Virus record (IMG/VR): IMGVR_UViG_3300030419_006839 | Coordinates: 1 to 64,000 of that record | DNA: 64,000 nt | Reading direction: 5' to 3' (one strand) | Source of the DNA: a virus | In this document: piece by piece, positions 8,009 to 16,653 of the stretch | Layout of the letters: every line of letters starts with the position of its first letter | Numbering within the stretch: the first letter of the stretch is position 1 | Program-made: the position numbers and the translations under genes | The notes under the pieces: generated by a model | The model's input: only the letters and a program-made list of their open reading frames with translations | Told to the model about the DNA's origin: nothing | Database searches by the model: none

Positions 8009-10006
8009 ATGAAAAATAACGAAATAATGAGTAAAATAATTCACTACATGAAGTATGCCAAATATGTAGAATCGGAACAAAGAAGGGAGACTTTTGAAGA
8101 ATCCGTTGGTAGAAATAAAAAAATGCATATTGGTAGATTTCCAGAAATTGAAGATCAAATTGGTGATAATTTTGATTTCGTATTGGATAAAAAAGTAATA
8201 CCCTCAATGAGGTCAATGCAGTTTGCAGGTGAAGCTATTTCTGTCTCACCTTCTAGGATGTTTAATTGTTGTTATTTGCCAGTTAAGGATATTAGATCAT
8301 TTAGTGAAGCTATGTTTTTACTTCTTTCAGGGTGTGGTGTTGGGTATAGTGTTCAAAAGAACCATGTAGATTGCTTACCAGAAATAAGAAAACCAACTAA
8401 AACAAGAAGATATTTGATACAGGATAGCATAGAGGGATGGGCAGATTCAATAAAAATGTTAATGAAGGCTTATTTTGCCAATAAATCTGAACCTTTATTT
8501 GATTTTAGATCTATTAGACCTAAAGGTTCATTGTTGATTACTAGTGGTGGAAAAGCACCTGGCCCAGAACCACTAATAGTAGCATTAAATAAGATTAGGA
8601 GTATACTTAACAATAAAAAAAATGGAGATAAAATCACTCCATTAGAATGTCATGACATCATGTGCATTATTGCAGATGCGGTATTAGCTGGAGGTATTCG
8701 CAGGTCTGCTATGATTTCTTTATTTTCTATTGATGATGAGGAAATGTTAAAGTGTAAGACAGCATTCGATGTAATTGTTGAAGAAAAAATATCCTACAAT
8801 AAGGAATCTGATGTTCATCATTTGAATGTTTCAGTCTATCAAGATAGTAAGTTTTATAAAAAGCAAGAAATTTTCATATCTGGACATGATTATAAAACTT
8901 TTGTTGAAACAGGAAAAATTCAGTGGTATTATTTCTTTCCAGAGAGATCTAGAAGTAATAACTCTATGGTTGTAGTTAGGAATTTAATTGATGAGAAAAA
9001 GTTTAAGGAAAAGTGGAGAATTGTTGAGAAGTCTGGTAGTGGAGAGCCAGGGTTTTATTTTACTAATAATGCAGAATTGGGAACAAATCCTTGTTGTGAA
9101 ATCTCACTACTTCCATATCAGTTCTGTAATTTAACTTCTGTAAATGTTTCTGATGTGGAGACACAAGAGGATTTAGAGCAAAGAGTTAAAGCAGCAGCAT
9201 TTATTGGAACATTGCAATGTTCATATACTGATTTCCACTATTTAAGACCAGAGTGGAAAAAAAATACAGAAAAGGAGGCATTACTTGGGGTTTCTCTAAC
9301 TGGTATAGCTTCAATTAATCATCAGGAATTTGATTTTGAATCAGCAGCTAAAGTTGCTTGTGATGAAAATAAAAGAGTAGCTAAGTTGATTGGGGTAAAT
9401 CCTGCTAGTAGGGTGACTTGTATAAAACCAGAAGGAACTGGATCTTTAGTTTTAGGAACATCTTCAGGAATTCATGCTTGGCATTCTGATTTTTATAAGA
9501 GGAGAATTAGAGTTGATAAGAAAGAACCGATTTATTCTTATTTGATCAACAAAATACCAGAGTTGGTGGAAGATGAGGTTTTTGGAAATGGAGCAGTAAT
9601 TACTATACCGATGTCTTGCCCTGAAAATGCAAAAACTAGAGATGAAGATGTATTGTCTTTTTTAGACAGGATAAAGTATATGACCAACAATTGGATTAAG
9701 CCAGGACACAACAAAGGTATGAACACACATAACGTTTCTGCAACTGTTTCTGTAAAGGATGGAGAGTGGGATTTTGTGGGTAATTGGTTGTGGGAAAATC
9801 AGGATTCATTTAATGGTCTTTCATTTTTACCATTTGATAATGGAACCTATGTTCAAGCACCATTTGAGGATTGTAGTCAGGAGGATTTTGATAAACTTTC
9901 TGTCTTCGTTAAAGATATAGATTTAACTGAAATAAAAGAAGAACAAGATGGAACCAATCTACAAGGTGAGTTGGCATGTAGTGGTGCTTCTTGTGAGGTT
10001 TTTTAA
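8009..10006 (+). CDS. nrdJ: Class II (B12-dependent) ribonucleoside-triphosphate reductase
   Basis: A 665-residue enzyme of the monomeric adenosylcobalamin-dependent reductase type, which converts ribonucleotides to deoxyribonucleotides for DNA synthesis. Visible landmarks: PSMRSMQFAG (65-74), the first redox cysteine in FNCCYLP (Cys87/88), LLSGCGVGYSVQ (105-116), the radical-site loop NPCCEISL (Cys362, Glu364) and FCNLTSVN with Cys373. The C-terminal CSGASCEVF supplies the swinging-arm thiol pair (Cys657 and Cys662). Most family members read NPCGE; NPCCE places an extra cysteine next to the thiyl cysteine. It is shorter than the roughly 740-residue Lactobacillus enzyme. No radical-generating partner is needed. 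The start has GAGGAAGG upstream. Confidence 0.88.
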   Translation: MKNNEIMSKIIHYMKYAKYVESEQRRETFEESVGRNKKMHIGRFPEIEDQIGDNFDFVLDKKVIPSMRSMQFAGEAISVSPSRMFNCCYLPVKDIRSFSEAMFLLLSGCGVGYSVQKNHVDCLPEIRKPTKTRRYLIQDSIEGWADSIKMLMKAYFANKSEPLFDFRSIRPKGSLLITSGGKAPGPEPLIVALNKIRSILNNKKNGDKITPLECHDIMCIIADAVLAGGIRRSAMISLFSIDDEEMLKCKTAFDVIVEEKISYNKESDVHHLNVSVYQDSKFYKKQEIFISGHDYKTFVETGKIQWYYFFPERSRSNNSMVVVRNLIDEKKFKEKWRIVEKSGSGEPGFYFTNNAELGTNPCCEISLLPYQFCNLTSVNVSDVETQEDLEQRVKAAAFIGTLQCSYTDFHYLRPEWKKNTEKEALLGVSLTGIASINHQEFDFESAAKVACDENKRVAKLIGVNPASRVTCIKPEGTGSLVLGTSSGIHAWHSDFYKRRIRVDKKEPIYSYLINKIPELVEDEVFGNGAVITIPMSCPENAKTRDEDVLSFLDRIKYMTNNWIKPGHNKGMNTHNVSATVSVKDGEWDFVGNWLWENQDSFNGLSFLPFDNGTYVQAPFEDCSQEDFDKLSVFVKDIDLTEIKEEQDGTNLQGELACSGASCEVF

Positions 10007-13000
10007 ATGGCTAGTGAAATTAAAATAAAAGGTAGTAATGTTGTGTTTTCTCCTATCAATCATGGATCAAGTCATGTGGTTGATGGGGGAAATAGGATAC
10101 CTGATGCAAATGACAATAGCCCTGGATTAATGACTTCATCTCATTATAAGTTAGTTCAGGGTTTATTGAATGATAAGGTAGCAAATATAACCATAAAAAA
10201 TAAAGGTGATAAGGCTCAAACTATATTATCACTTAATAATGTATCTGAATCTGATATTCAGAGTAGTTCAAATACGGGATCTATAATTGCAATAAACCTA
10301 CCTGCTATTGGTAAAAATCAACAATTGATAAGAGCTAGTGAGTTGAGTTTTGGTATGGTTGATTATACATCAAATAGTGAAGATTCTTGTTTTTCAATAT
10401 CTACCCTAGTAAGTGGAACACTAGCTGAAAGATTGACTATAAATTCTCAGGGAAGTGTTTCCATATCTGGTGGGTTAACTGCTAGTGGTGTGATAACTGC
10501 TAGTGGGGGAAATAGCACTAATTGGAATGCTGCACATCAATGGGGCAATCATGCTAGTCAAGGTTATGCAACTGAAACATATGTAGGAACTGAAATAGCA
10601 GGAATTGTAGATTCTGCTCCAGGTGCTTTAGATACACTTAATGAATTGGCAGCAGCGTTAGGGGATGATGCTAACTTTTCAACTACTGTAACCAACAGTA
10701 TTGCCACTAAGTTACCTTTAGCAGGTGGAACAATGTCAGGTAATATTCAAATGGGAACTAGTGGAGTGATTTATTTCAACAACAACACAACATATGGTGT
10801 TGGTGCTGGTGGTAATAACTACAATTCCATATGGGTTGATACTTTAGAAAGTGGTAGCAATACGGATTGGCTTGAACTTACTTATTACAGTGGACATGGC
10901 GTTAGAATTGGAACAGGAGTTAATGGTAGTAAACCATTATATGCAAGCATTTTATATCAAGGTGGAAATCAAGTAATAGACACTGGAGGAACTGGTTTGA
11001 CTAAAGTCAATTCCACATTAAATGTAGATGCATCTCAAACACAAATAACTGCTATCGGAACACTCTCTCACGATTTAGTGTTTAGTGGTACAAGCCAGAC
11101 AACAACTTTAGCAAAAACAGATCCAACGGCTGATAGAACGATTACATTTCCAGATGCGAATGGCACTATTGTCACTACTGGAAATCTGGATGCAATAGAA
11201 GAAGTTGGTGCGGTTACTACAGGTGAATGGAAAGCTACTGATATTGCGGATGACTATATTGCTTCAGCAGCTACTTGGAATGCGAAACAAGATAGTTTAA
11301 ATTTTGGTATTAGTGACAACTATGTTGTCAAGATTAATGATGCTGATGTAGTTGATAATGACTACGCTAAGTTTACTTCTAGTGGTCTGGAAGGCAGAGA
11401 TGCATCTGAGGTTAAAACAGATTTATCATTAAATAATGTAGAAAATACGGCTATCTCTACATGGACGGGATCATCCAATGTGATAACAGTAGGAGATGTT
11501 ACTACAGGTGAATGGAAAGCTACTGGTATTGCGGATGACTATATTGCTTCAGCTTCTAATTGGAATGATGCACATCAATGGGGAAATCATTCTAGTCAAG
11601 GTTATTTAACCACAGTTGATATTAGTGGAGATACAAATTTAGCAGCAACAGCACCTATAGTTTTAACTGGAGATACACTTTCAATATCGGAAGCGACCAC
11701 TTCTGTTGCTGGTTCTATGTCATCTTCAGATAAAACTAAGCTTAATGGTATTGATGACGGTGCTAATGCATATAACTTACCTACAGCTACAACTTCAGTA
11801 TTAGGTGGAGTTATGATTGGAGATAACTTATCTATTAATGCCAGTAGTGGAGTCTTGTCTGCTACTAATGATAATACTCAATATTCAGGAGGTGCTGGAT
11901 TAACGGGTGGTACTAATGGAGGTACTGCTATAAATGTTGGTGAAGGTAATGGCATCGAAGTAGGTGATGATTCTATTTCAGTAAAAGCTGATGATGGAAT
12001 ACTTGTAGGAGCAGGTGGAGTTAAAGTTAATTCTAGTAATGGTATTACAGTAGTTGCAGCAGGAGTTCAGGTTAATCCTCATCATGGTATTACAGTAGAT
12101 GGTAATGGTGTTTCAGTTAATGTAGAAGCTAATAACGGTTTATCTGTTGGTGCTAATGGGGTTGCAGTTAGTTTAGAAGCTAATAAGGGTTTATCTGTTG
12201 GTTCTAGTGGGATTGCAGTTAATTTAGAAGCTAATAAAGGTTTATCTGTTGGTGCTAATGGGGTTGCAGCCTCAGTCGCAGATCCAATATCTTTTCAATC
12301 AGGTAATATAGGTATTGCGGATGGTGCTATTACTAATGCTAAATTAGCTGGTTCTATTGCTAATGATAAATTAGCTAATAGTAGTGTGGTTATACTCGCA
12401 GGAGATCACTTAGGTGGGGGTAGTACCACTTCAAGTCCAACTGCACTTGGAGGTACTGTAACAATTGATCATGACGCAATTGGTTCTCAGGACACCACCG
12501 TTACGAATACTTTAAGTACTTGGAACACTGAGGATAAAACAAATTTAAGTACTAATGCAGGAACAGGAACTACGTATTATGCTTTAGCAGGGCATGATCA
12601 TAGCATTCCCGATCATCAACATGACCTGCCAGACTTAACAATTACAGTAGGACGTGATGAGTATGGACATGTTACGGATGTTACTTTGGCTTGTCATTCT
12701 GAAGATACTTATTTTGAGTTAGTGGGTGGGGGGATTAAAAAGGCAAAAAATTTAGAAAAAGGAGATAAGTTAAAATCTATTTCTTTTAATATAGATGGTA
12801 GTAAAAGTGATATTTCACTAATCACAAATTCTGTAAAATTTAGTAATCAAGATATGTTTAGTAAGACTTTTGAGACTACAGTTTCAGTTAAAGGGATTAG
12901 TAAATTCTACTCAGAAGGTATTTACTTAATAAATAACAAATATGAACTTACTGGAACTCACCCTGTTTTATCTACTAAGTCTTTATCTAGTTTATTGGAT

Positions 13001-13183
13001 TGTTTTTGGTCTTGGACTAGAGTTAAGGATTTACAAGTTGGTGAATTCCTATTTGCAGAGGATTTTGACCATCAAAGAATAAATAGTATAGATTTCTATG
13101 AAGGTTTACAACCAGTAGTTCAGTTAGATGTTGAGGAAGAAGATGTTTATTTTTGTAATGGTATTTTACATCATAATAAGTAG
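10007..13183 (+). CDS. Tail fibre protein with C-terminal Hint (intein-like) domain
   Basis: A 1058-residue fibre. The first 890 residues are Gly/Ser/Thr/Asn-rich, typical of trimeric beta fibres: LDTLNELAAALGDDANF, KLPLAGGTMSG, duplicated TTGEWKAT...IADDYIAS segments, and GL-V-x-NGI-V shaft repeats (about 657-757). From Cys896 to the end is a Hint autoprocessing domain: block A (CHSEDTYFELV...LEKGDKL), block B (LTGTHPVLS, His985), and a terminal VYFCNGILHHNK with His1056-Asn1057. The protein stops one residue after HN, with lysine in place of the Cys/Ser/Thr nucleophile, so splicing is not possible but cleavage at Cys896 may be. The gene begins one base after the reductase stop; the glycosyltransferase follows. 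Confidence 0.85.
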   Translation: MASEIKIKGSNVVFSPINHGSSHVVDGGNRIPDANDNSPGLMTSSHYKLVQGLLNDKVANITIKNKGDKAQTILSLNNVSESDIQSSSNTGSIIAINLPAIGKNQQLIRASELSFGMVDYTSNSEDSCFSISTLVSGTLAERLTINSQGSVSISGGLTASGVITASGGNSTNWNAAHQWGNHASQGYATETYVGTEIAGIVDSAPGALDTLNELAAALGDDANFSTTVTNSIATKLPLAGGTMSGNIQMGTSGVIYFNNNTTYGVGAGGNNYNSIWVDTLESGSNTDWLELTYYSGHGVRIGTGVNGSKPLYASILYQGGNQVIDTGGTGLTKVNSTLNVDASQTQITAIGTLSHDLVFSGTSQTTTLAKTDPTADRTITFPDANGTIVTTGNLDAIEEVGAVTTGEWKATDIADDYIASAATWNAKQDSLNFGISDNYVVKINDADVVDNDYAKFTSSGLEGRDASEVKTDLSLNNVENTAISTWTGSSNVITVGDVTTGEWKATGIADDYIASASNWNDAHQWGNHSSQGYLTTVDISGDTNLAATAPIVLTGDTLSISEATTSVAGSMSSSDKTKLNGIDDGANAYNLPTATTSVLGGVMIGDNLSINASSGVLSATNDNTQYSGGAGLTGGTNGGTAINVGEGNGIEVGDDSISVKADDGILVGAGGVKVNSSNGITVVAAGVQVNPHHGITVDGNGVSVNVEANNGLSVGANGVAVSLEANKGLSVGSSGIAVNLEANKGLSVGANGVAASVADPISFQSGNIGIADGAITNAKLAGSIANDKLANSSVVILAGDHLGGGSTTSSPTALGGTVTIDHDAIGSQDTTVTNTLSTWNTEDKTNLSTNAGTGTTYYALAGHDHSIPDHQHDLPDLTITVGRDEYGHVTDVTLACHSEDTYFELVGGGIKKAKNLEKGDKLKSISFNIDGSKSDISLITNSVKFSNQDMFSKTFETTVSVKGISKFYSEGIYLINNKYELTGTHPVLSTKSLSSLLDCFWSWTRVKDLQVGEFLFAEDFDHQRINSIDFYEGLQPVVQLDVEEEDVYFCNGILHHNK
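11213..11553 (+). repeat. 56-bp direct repeat pair inside the Hint fibre gene
   Basis: Bases 11213-11268 and 11498-11553 match except for one position (GATATT versus GGTATT), encoding the repeated VTTGEWKAT-IADDYIAS segment. A related but less exact pair encodes the HQWGNH-SQGY motif at about 10530 and 11560. It is a likely internal duplication within the fibre shaft. Confidence 0.75.
12122..12283 (+). repeat. 54-bp tandem shaft repeats, three copies
   Basis: About three tandem copies encode an 18-residue unit (EAN-GLSVG--G-AV-L), with closely similar DNA as well as protein. Weaker GI-V units precede them from about 11975. This is the alternating pattern of trimeric beta-spiral fibre shafts. 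The boundaries are approximate. Confidence 0.65.
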
Positions 13184-13188
13184 GTTAT

Positions 13189-13839
13189 ATGAAGATAATT
13201 TTTTGTTTACCTGGAACTAGCTTTTCAGAGAAATTCTTAAGTAGTTGGACAGATCTTTTAACATGGATGAATAAAGTTGGTATTGACTATAGGGTTTCAC
13301 ATGGAGTGAGTTCTGTAGTTTATTTTGCAAGAGCAAATTGTGTTGGTGGAATTAGAGGTCGGGGAGAGTTATTTAATGGAGAAGATTACGATTATTGTAT
13401 GTGGATTGATTCAGATCAAGTTTTTACTAATGAAGATTTTAGAAAATTAATCCTTAGTGCCGATCAAAATAGAGATAAATACATAATAGGTGGTACATGT
13501 AAGATTAGTGATAACATTCACTATCCAATAGTTGAAAAAAGGGAGGATGATTATTTTTATAAATATGGTAGATATAGGTTTTTTACTCAAAAAGAACTAG
13601 ATAGTAAAAAGAAACTATTCCGTGTTTTTTTTACTGGATTTGCTTTTATGTTGATTAAAAGGGGAGTTTTTGAAACTATGGAATACCCTTATTTCAGACC
13701 TCATTGGATTGAAATAAATGACATGAAGGAATTTACTGGAGAGGATCAAGGTTTTTGTATGTCTGCAAAAGAATATGGGTTTGACACTTGGGTTAACCCT
13801 GAAGTAGTTATTGGTCATGAGAAAAGTGTGGTTTTGTGA
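13189..13839 (+). CDS. GT-A fold glycosyltransferase
   Basis: A 216-residue protein with the outline of a compact family-2-like glycosyltransferase: an N-terminal strand (MKIIFCLPGTSF), a nucleotide-sugar and metal site DYCMWIDSDQVF (Asp74-x-Asp76), a hydrophobic segment (RVFFTGFAFMLIKRGVFE), a candidate acceptor/catalytic motif TGEDQGFC (Glu185-Asp186) and a final histidine in VVIGHEK (His210). Such enzymes transfer a sugar from an activated donor to a protein, glycan or base. It follows the Hint fibre by 5 bases, which suggests a virion protein as substrate, but host surface glycan is also possible. The enzyme lacks a membrane segment and should be cytoplasmic. Confidence 0.7.
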   Translation: MKIIFCLPGTSFSEKFLSSWTDLLTWMNKVGIDYRVSHGVSSVVYFARANCVGGIRGRGELFNGEDYDYCMWIDSDQVFTNEDFRKLILSADQNRDKYIIGGTCKISDNIHYPIVEKREDDYFYKYGRYRFFTQKELDSKKKLFRVFFTGFAFMLIKRGVFETMEYPYFRPHWIEINDMKEFTGEDQGFCMSAKEYGFDTWVNPEVVIGHEKSVVL

Positions 13840-13907
13840 TTTATAACAAAAAACACTGGCAATTTTTATATAAATATAATAAAATATAACAAAAAGGAGA
13901 TATGTAT

Positions 13908-14147
13908 ATGTTTGATAATTATACAGATCGGAAATCTAAAGGATTGGTGACACTAGGAACTTCTGGCTTAAGTTATGTGGATGCTGTTTGGAATGAGAAG
14001 CGTTTTGACCCTACTACAGGTGAAGAATCAGAACCTATGCAACAACAAATATCACTAGATGATGTTAAGTTGCAGAGAGATTCTTTATCTTCCCAATTAG
14101 ATAATTTAAACACTTTAATTGAAGATATTGAAGCATTAAGCTCATAA
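13908..14147 (+). CDS. Small protein of unknown function in the tail module
   Basis: About 79 residues. It begins MFDNYTDRKSKGLVTLGTSGL and ends in a predicted coiled coil (LQRDSLSSQLDNLNTLIEDIEALSS). ATGs occur at 13902 and 13908; the AGGAG at 13895-13899 is 2 bases from the first and 8 from the second, so 13908 is preferred. The 68-base gap upstream is extremely A/T-rich and includes TATATAAATATAAT at about 13868, a possible promoter. I do not recognise the family; the coiled coil suggests a small structural or assembly factor. Confidence 0.6.
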   Translation: MFDNYTDRKSKGLVTLGTSGLSYVDAVWNEKRFDPTTGEESEPMQQQISLDDVKLQRDSLSSQLDNLNTLIEDIEALSS

Positions 14148-14156
14148 TAGAGGAAG

Positions 14157-14414
14157 GTGGTGATTAAAACAAATATTAGAATTAAAAATGATCTACCAAC
14201 GATTAGAGAACCCTCTCCAACGTTGATAGAAGAAGCAGCAAGGAATAAGGTTGATATGGTTCTTGGAAGATCTGGTTATTTTAAGGTTTCCCAAATAGAA
14301 CCTAGAATGATTGCACCAAAGGGAATGGATTTAAAAGCGGAGATGTTTTTGAATCAAGATCAAGATTTTTTAGATATGGTTGAGAAAGAAATTGTTTTTT
14401 ATAGGAAGAAATAA
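14157..14414 (+). CDS. Small protein of unknown function
   Basis: About 85 residues, with consecutive GTG codons at 14157 and 14160. AGGAAGG at 14151-14157 overlaps the first, so GTG 14160 is the more likely start. The sequence is mixed charged, with IEPRMIAPKGMDLKAEMFLNQDQDFLDMVEKEI at its end. It sits between the coiled-coil protein and the tail-terminator-like protein and its stop overlaps the next start. This place is often taken by small neck or tail-assembly factors, but there is no recognisable domain. Confidence 0.55.
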   Translation: MVIKTNIRIKNDLPTIREPSPTLIEEAARNKVDMVLGRSGYFKVSQIEPRMIAPKGMDLKAEMFLNQDQDFLDMVEKEIVFYRKK

Positions 14415-15139
14415 TGGGATATAACTTAACTTCTGCCGTATATAGGCAACTTTATACGACTTTAACTACAAACAGTAGATTGGATTATGTTAAGACTTTT
14501 CAATCAAGGTTTGCACCTGTTAGACAGGGTTTTGAACGGAAGGACTTATATCCTTTTGTATTTTTAAGTTTTTTGGATATGAATCCAGAAGAATTGAAAT
14601 ACATGCCAAAGACTTACGAAATTTTTACTTCCATAGGTATTGTTGCTATGACCTATAATGATGGTGATGTCAATTTAACCAAACTTGGAAGTATTTCTAC
14701 AATTGAGAATTCATCAAGTAATGCAGGTAATCAAATAAAAATAACCACTAGTTCAAATCATAATTTATCATCTAATGATGTAGTTACTATAAATGGAACA
14801 ACTAATTATGATGGAGATTACTTAGTAGTATCTGCTTCAGGTACAGTATTTGAAGTATTAAAAACATATTCATCCGATGAATCCCCTTCTAGTGGTAAGT
14901 GGTTTATTCGGAAAGGTATAATAGAATTAATTGAAGATATTAAAGGTGTGTTGTTTGATACTCATAAATCAGACAACTTCGGACAAGGTTCAAGTCTAGA
15001 TTGGAATTTTGGAGCAGTTGGAAGACCTAATGTCACCAGCTTGCAGCCATTGTTGTTAAGCCCATATATAGAAGCTAAACAGATAAATTTAGACTTGAGA
15101 TTACATGAAGATAGAAATGTTGCTTATACCAACGTTTAG
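14414..15139 (+). CDS. Putative tail terminator with inserted beta module
   Basis: A 241-residue protein. The outer parts (MGYNLTSAVYRQLYTTL, LYPFVFLSFLDMNPEELKYM, then GIIELIEDIKGVLFDTH and YIEAKQINLDLRL) fit the alpha/beta layout of tail terminator proteins, which end tail-tube polymerisation. About residues 95-160 break that layout with a beta module (IKITTSSNHNLSSNDVVTIN, then TNYDGDYLVV and SSDESPSSGKW). The same module appears in the distal tail protein at 43586, which shows it is a movable insertion. It precedes two tail-tube-like genes, as expected. Start GTAATGG-type overlap with the previous gene. Confidence 0.55.
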   Translation: MGYNLTSAVYRQLYTTLTTNSRLDYVKTFQSRFAPVRQGFERKDLYPFVFLSFLDMNPEELKYMPKTYEIFTSIGIVAMTYNDGDVNLTKLGSISTIENSSSNAGNQIKITTSSNHNLSSNDVVTINGTTNYDGDYLVVSASGTVFEVLKTYSSDESPSSGKWFIRKGIIELIEDIKGVLFDTHKSDNFGQGSSLDWNFGAVGRPNVTSLQPLLLSPYIEAKQINLDLRLHEDRNVAYTNV

Positions 15140-15162
15140 TTAAAATAGAGAGGTGAAATAAG

Positions 15163-16647
15163 ATGGCTGATATATTTAAGTCTGGATTTATAGGCATGGG
15201 TTCAAAGGTTTATGTTGGATTGCAATCTGATTATAAAACCACAGCAACCAGTGTTAGAGATTATGCTTGTCCAATCCAGCCTGGATCAAGACCAGCAAAA
15301 CAAATAGAATCTTTACAGGTAGATCAACTTTTTCCAACATTTTTGAGAAAAAAACCACTACCTAGTGCAGTTAGAGTTGAGGGAACATATAGTATGTATT
15401 TCCCTCAAGAGAAAATATTGGGTGCTTCTGGATTGGATGAGTTGGCAGAAATGGCAGACCCAACTAGTGGTACTTTTTTAGACCTATGGATACAAAGTAT
15501 GTTAGGGAAAGTATCACCAACTCTTTACTATGTGGATAATGATACAGATAAACCTCAAGCTAGTTTGCTTGGAGATACTAGTGCTTCAGCTACTGATTGG
15601 ATTTTCGCAAAATATAAAATGGATACAGGGATACCTTCTATGACTTTTGTCCATAAAGTTTTTGAAGCATCTCAGGGAAGTGTTGCGGAGATAGAAAAAC
15701 AAAGATATGCTGTTATATCTGGAGCAAAGTGTAGTAGTGCTACTTTTAATTTTAGTGCAGATTCTCCAGTTACTGCTGATTTTAATTTTTTAGCATTAGA
15801 TGAGAAAATTACTGAAGCACCTACCGCAGGTAGTGTAGCTGATGCTCAAGCAATGAATTATAACAATATAGAGGGAATTACTTCTTTTGATATGACTAAT
15901 GGTATTTTTGGCCCAAATTATGGACATGCAGTAGCACACTCTGGAAGTCCATTAGTACCTGCGTCTGGTTCTTTGGCACATTCTGTTAAGTCAGCGGATA
16001 CTTCAGCCACTGAAAAAACGACAGATTTATTTCCTAATTGGGCTACTCAATTATTTTTGAAACCAAAAAGTGTAACTGGTAGTACTATGAGAAGTCATGG
16101 AACAACAATAAACCTTGCTGCTGCAATGGGTGCTAATCCAATGCAAGCCGAAGGAGACTATAGAATTCCATTTATGGATTTTAGTTTCACTATTAACAAT
16201 AATTTAGATTACCCCACAGCAAATAATGGATCTCAATACCCTAGTGAGCCAATTCTAACAGCAACAAAAGAAGTAACTGGTAGTTTGACATTACCCTTTA
16301 CTGATGAAATTATTGATTTACTAACGGGTGGTTCTTCTGGTTCAAGAAAAACTAATCAATTCCAAGATTTTTTGAATTTGAAGAATTTTGAAATGGCTAT
16401 TGTTTTGTCTGACCCAACAAACACTACAAACCCAGGAGCAGAAAGGATAGTTATATCTTTTCCTGAAATATGTTTTACTGGAACTGCTTTGGGTGATATT
16501 CCTCAAGGTGAGATTACAATGCCTTTAAGTTTTGCTGCTTACCAACCAGCAGATGTGACAACTACTGGAACTCCAAGTACTTTAGGAACTACACAATCTG
16601 AAGCATGTACTTTCTATGTTGGAAGAAGGTATCAGTACGATAGTTAA
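15163..16647 (+). CDS. Tail tube-like protein, paralog A
   Basis: A 494-residue beta-rich protein. It opens with FKSGFIGMGSKVYVGLQSDY, passes through RVEGTYSMYFPQEKI and YAVISGAKCSSATFNFSAD, and ends with a strand set IVISFPEICFTG and ITMPLSFAAYQP (about 426-461). The same opening and closing signatures recur in the proteins at 16654 and 34301, so the three are paralogs. Position after a tail-terminator-like gene supports a tail tube subunit. It is longer than most tube proteins (150-300 residues), so extra domains probably decorate the tail surface. GAGAGGTG precedes the start. Confidence 0.55.
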   Translation: MADIFKSGFIGMGSKVYVGLQSDYKTTATSVRDYACPIQPGSRPAKQIESLQVDQLFPTFLRKKPLPSAVRVEGTYSMYFPQEKILGASGLDELAEMADPTSGTFLDLWIQSMLGKVSPTLYYVDNDTDKPQASLLGDTSASATDWIFAKYKMDTGIPSMTFVHKVFEASQGSVAEIEKQRYAVISGAKCSSATFNFSADSPVTADFNFLALDEKITEAPTAGSVADAQAMNYNNIEGITSFDMTNGIFGPNYGHAVAHSGSPLVPASGSLAHSVKSADTSATEKTTDLFPNWATQLFLKPKSVTGSTMRSHGTTINLAAAMGANPMQAEGDYRIPFMDFSFTINNNLDYPTANNGSQYPSEPILTATKEVTGSLTLPFTDEIIDLLTGGSSGSRKTNQFQDFLNLKNFEMAIVLSDPTNTTNPGAERIVISFPEICFTGTALGDIPQGEITMPLSFAAYQPADVTTTGTPSTLGTTQSEACTFYVGRRYQYDS

Positions 16648-16653
16648 TAAATA

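Noticed and set aside
10007-13183. True splicing intein in the tail fibre
   Set aside because: There is no C-extein and no Cys/Ser/Thr after the terminal His-Asn, so protein splicing cannot occur.
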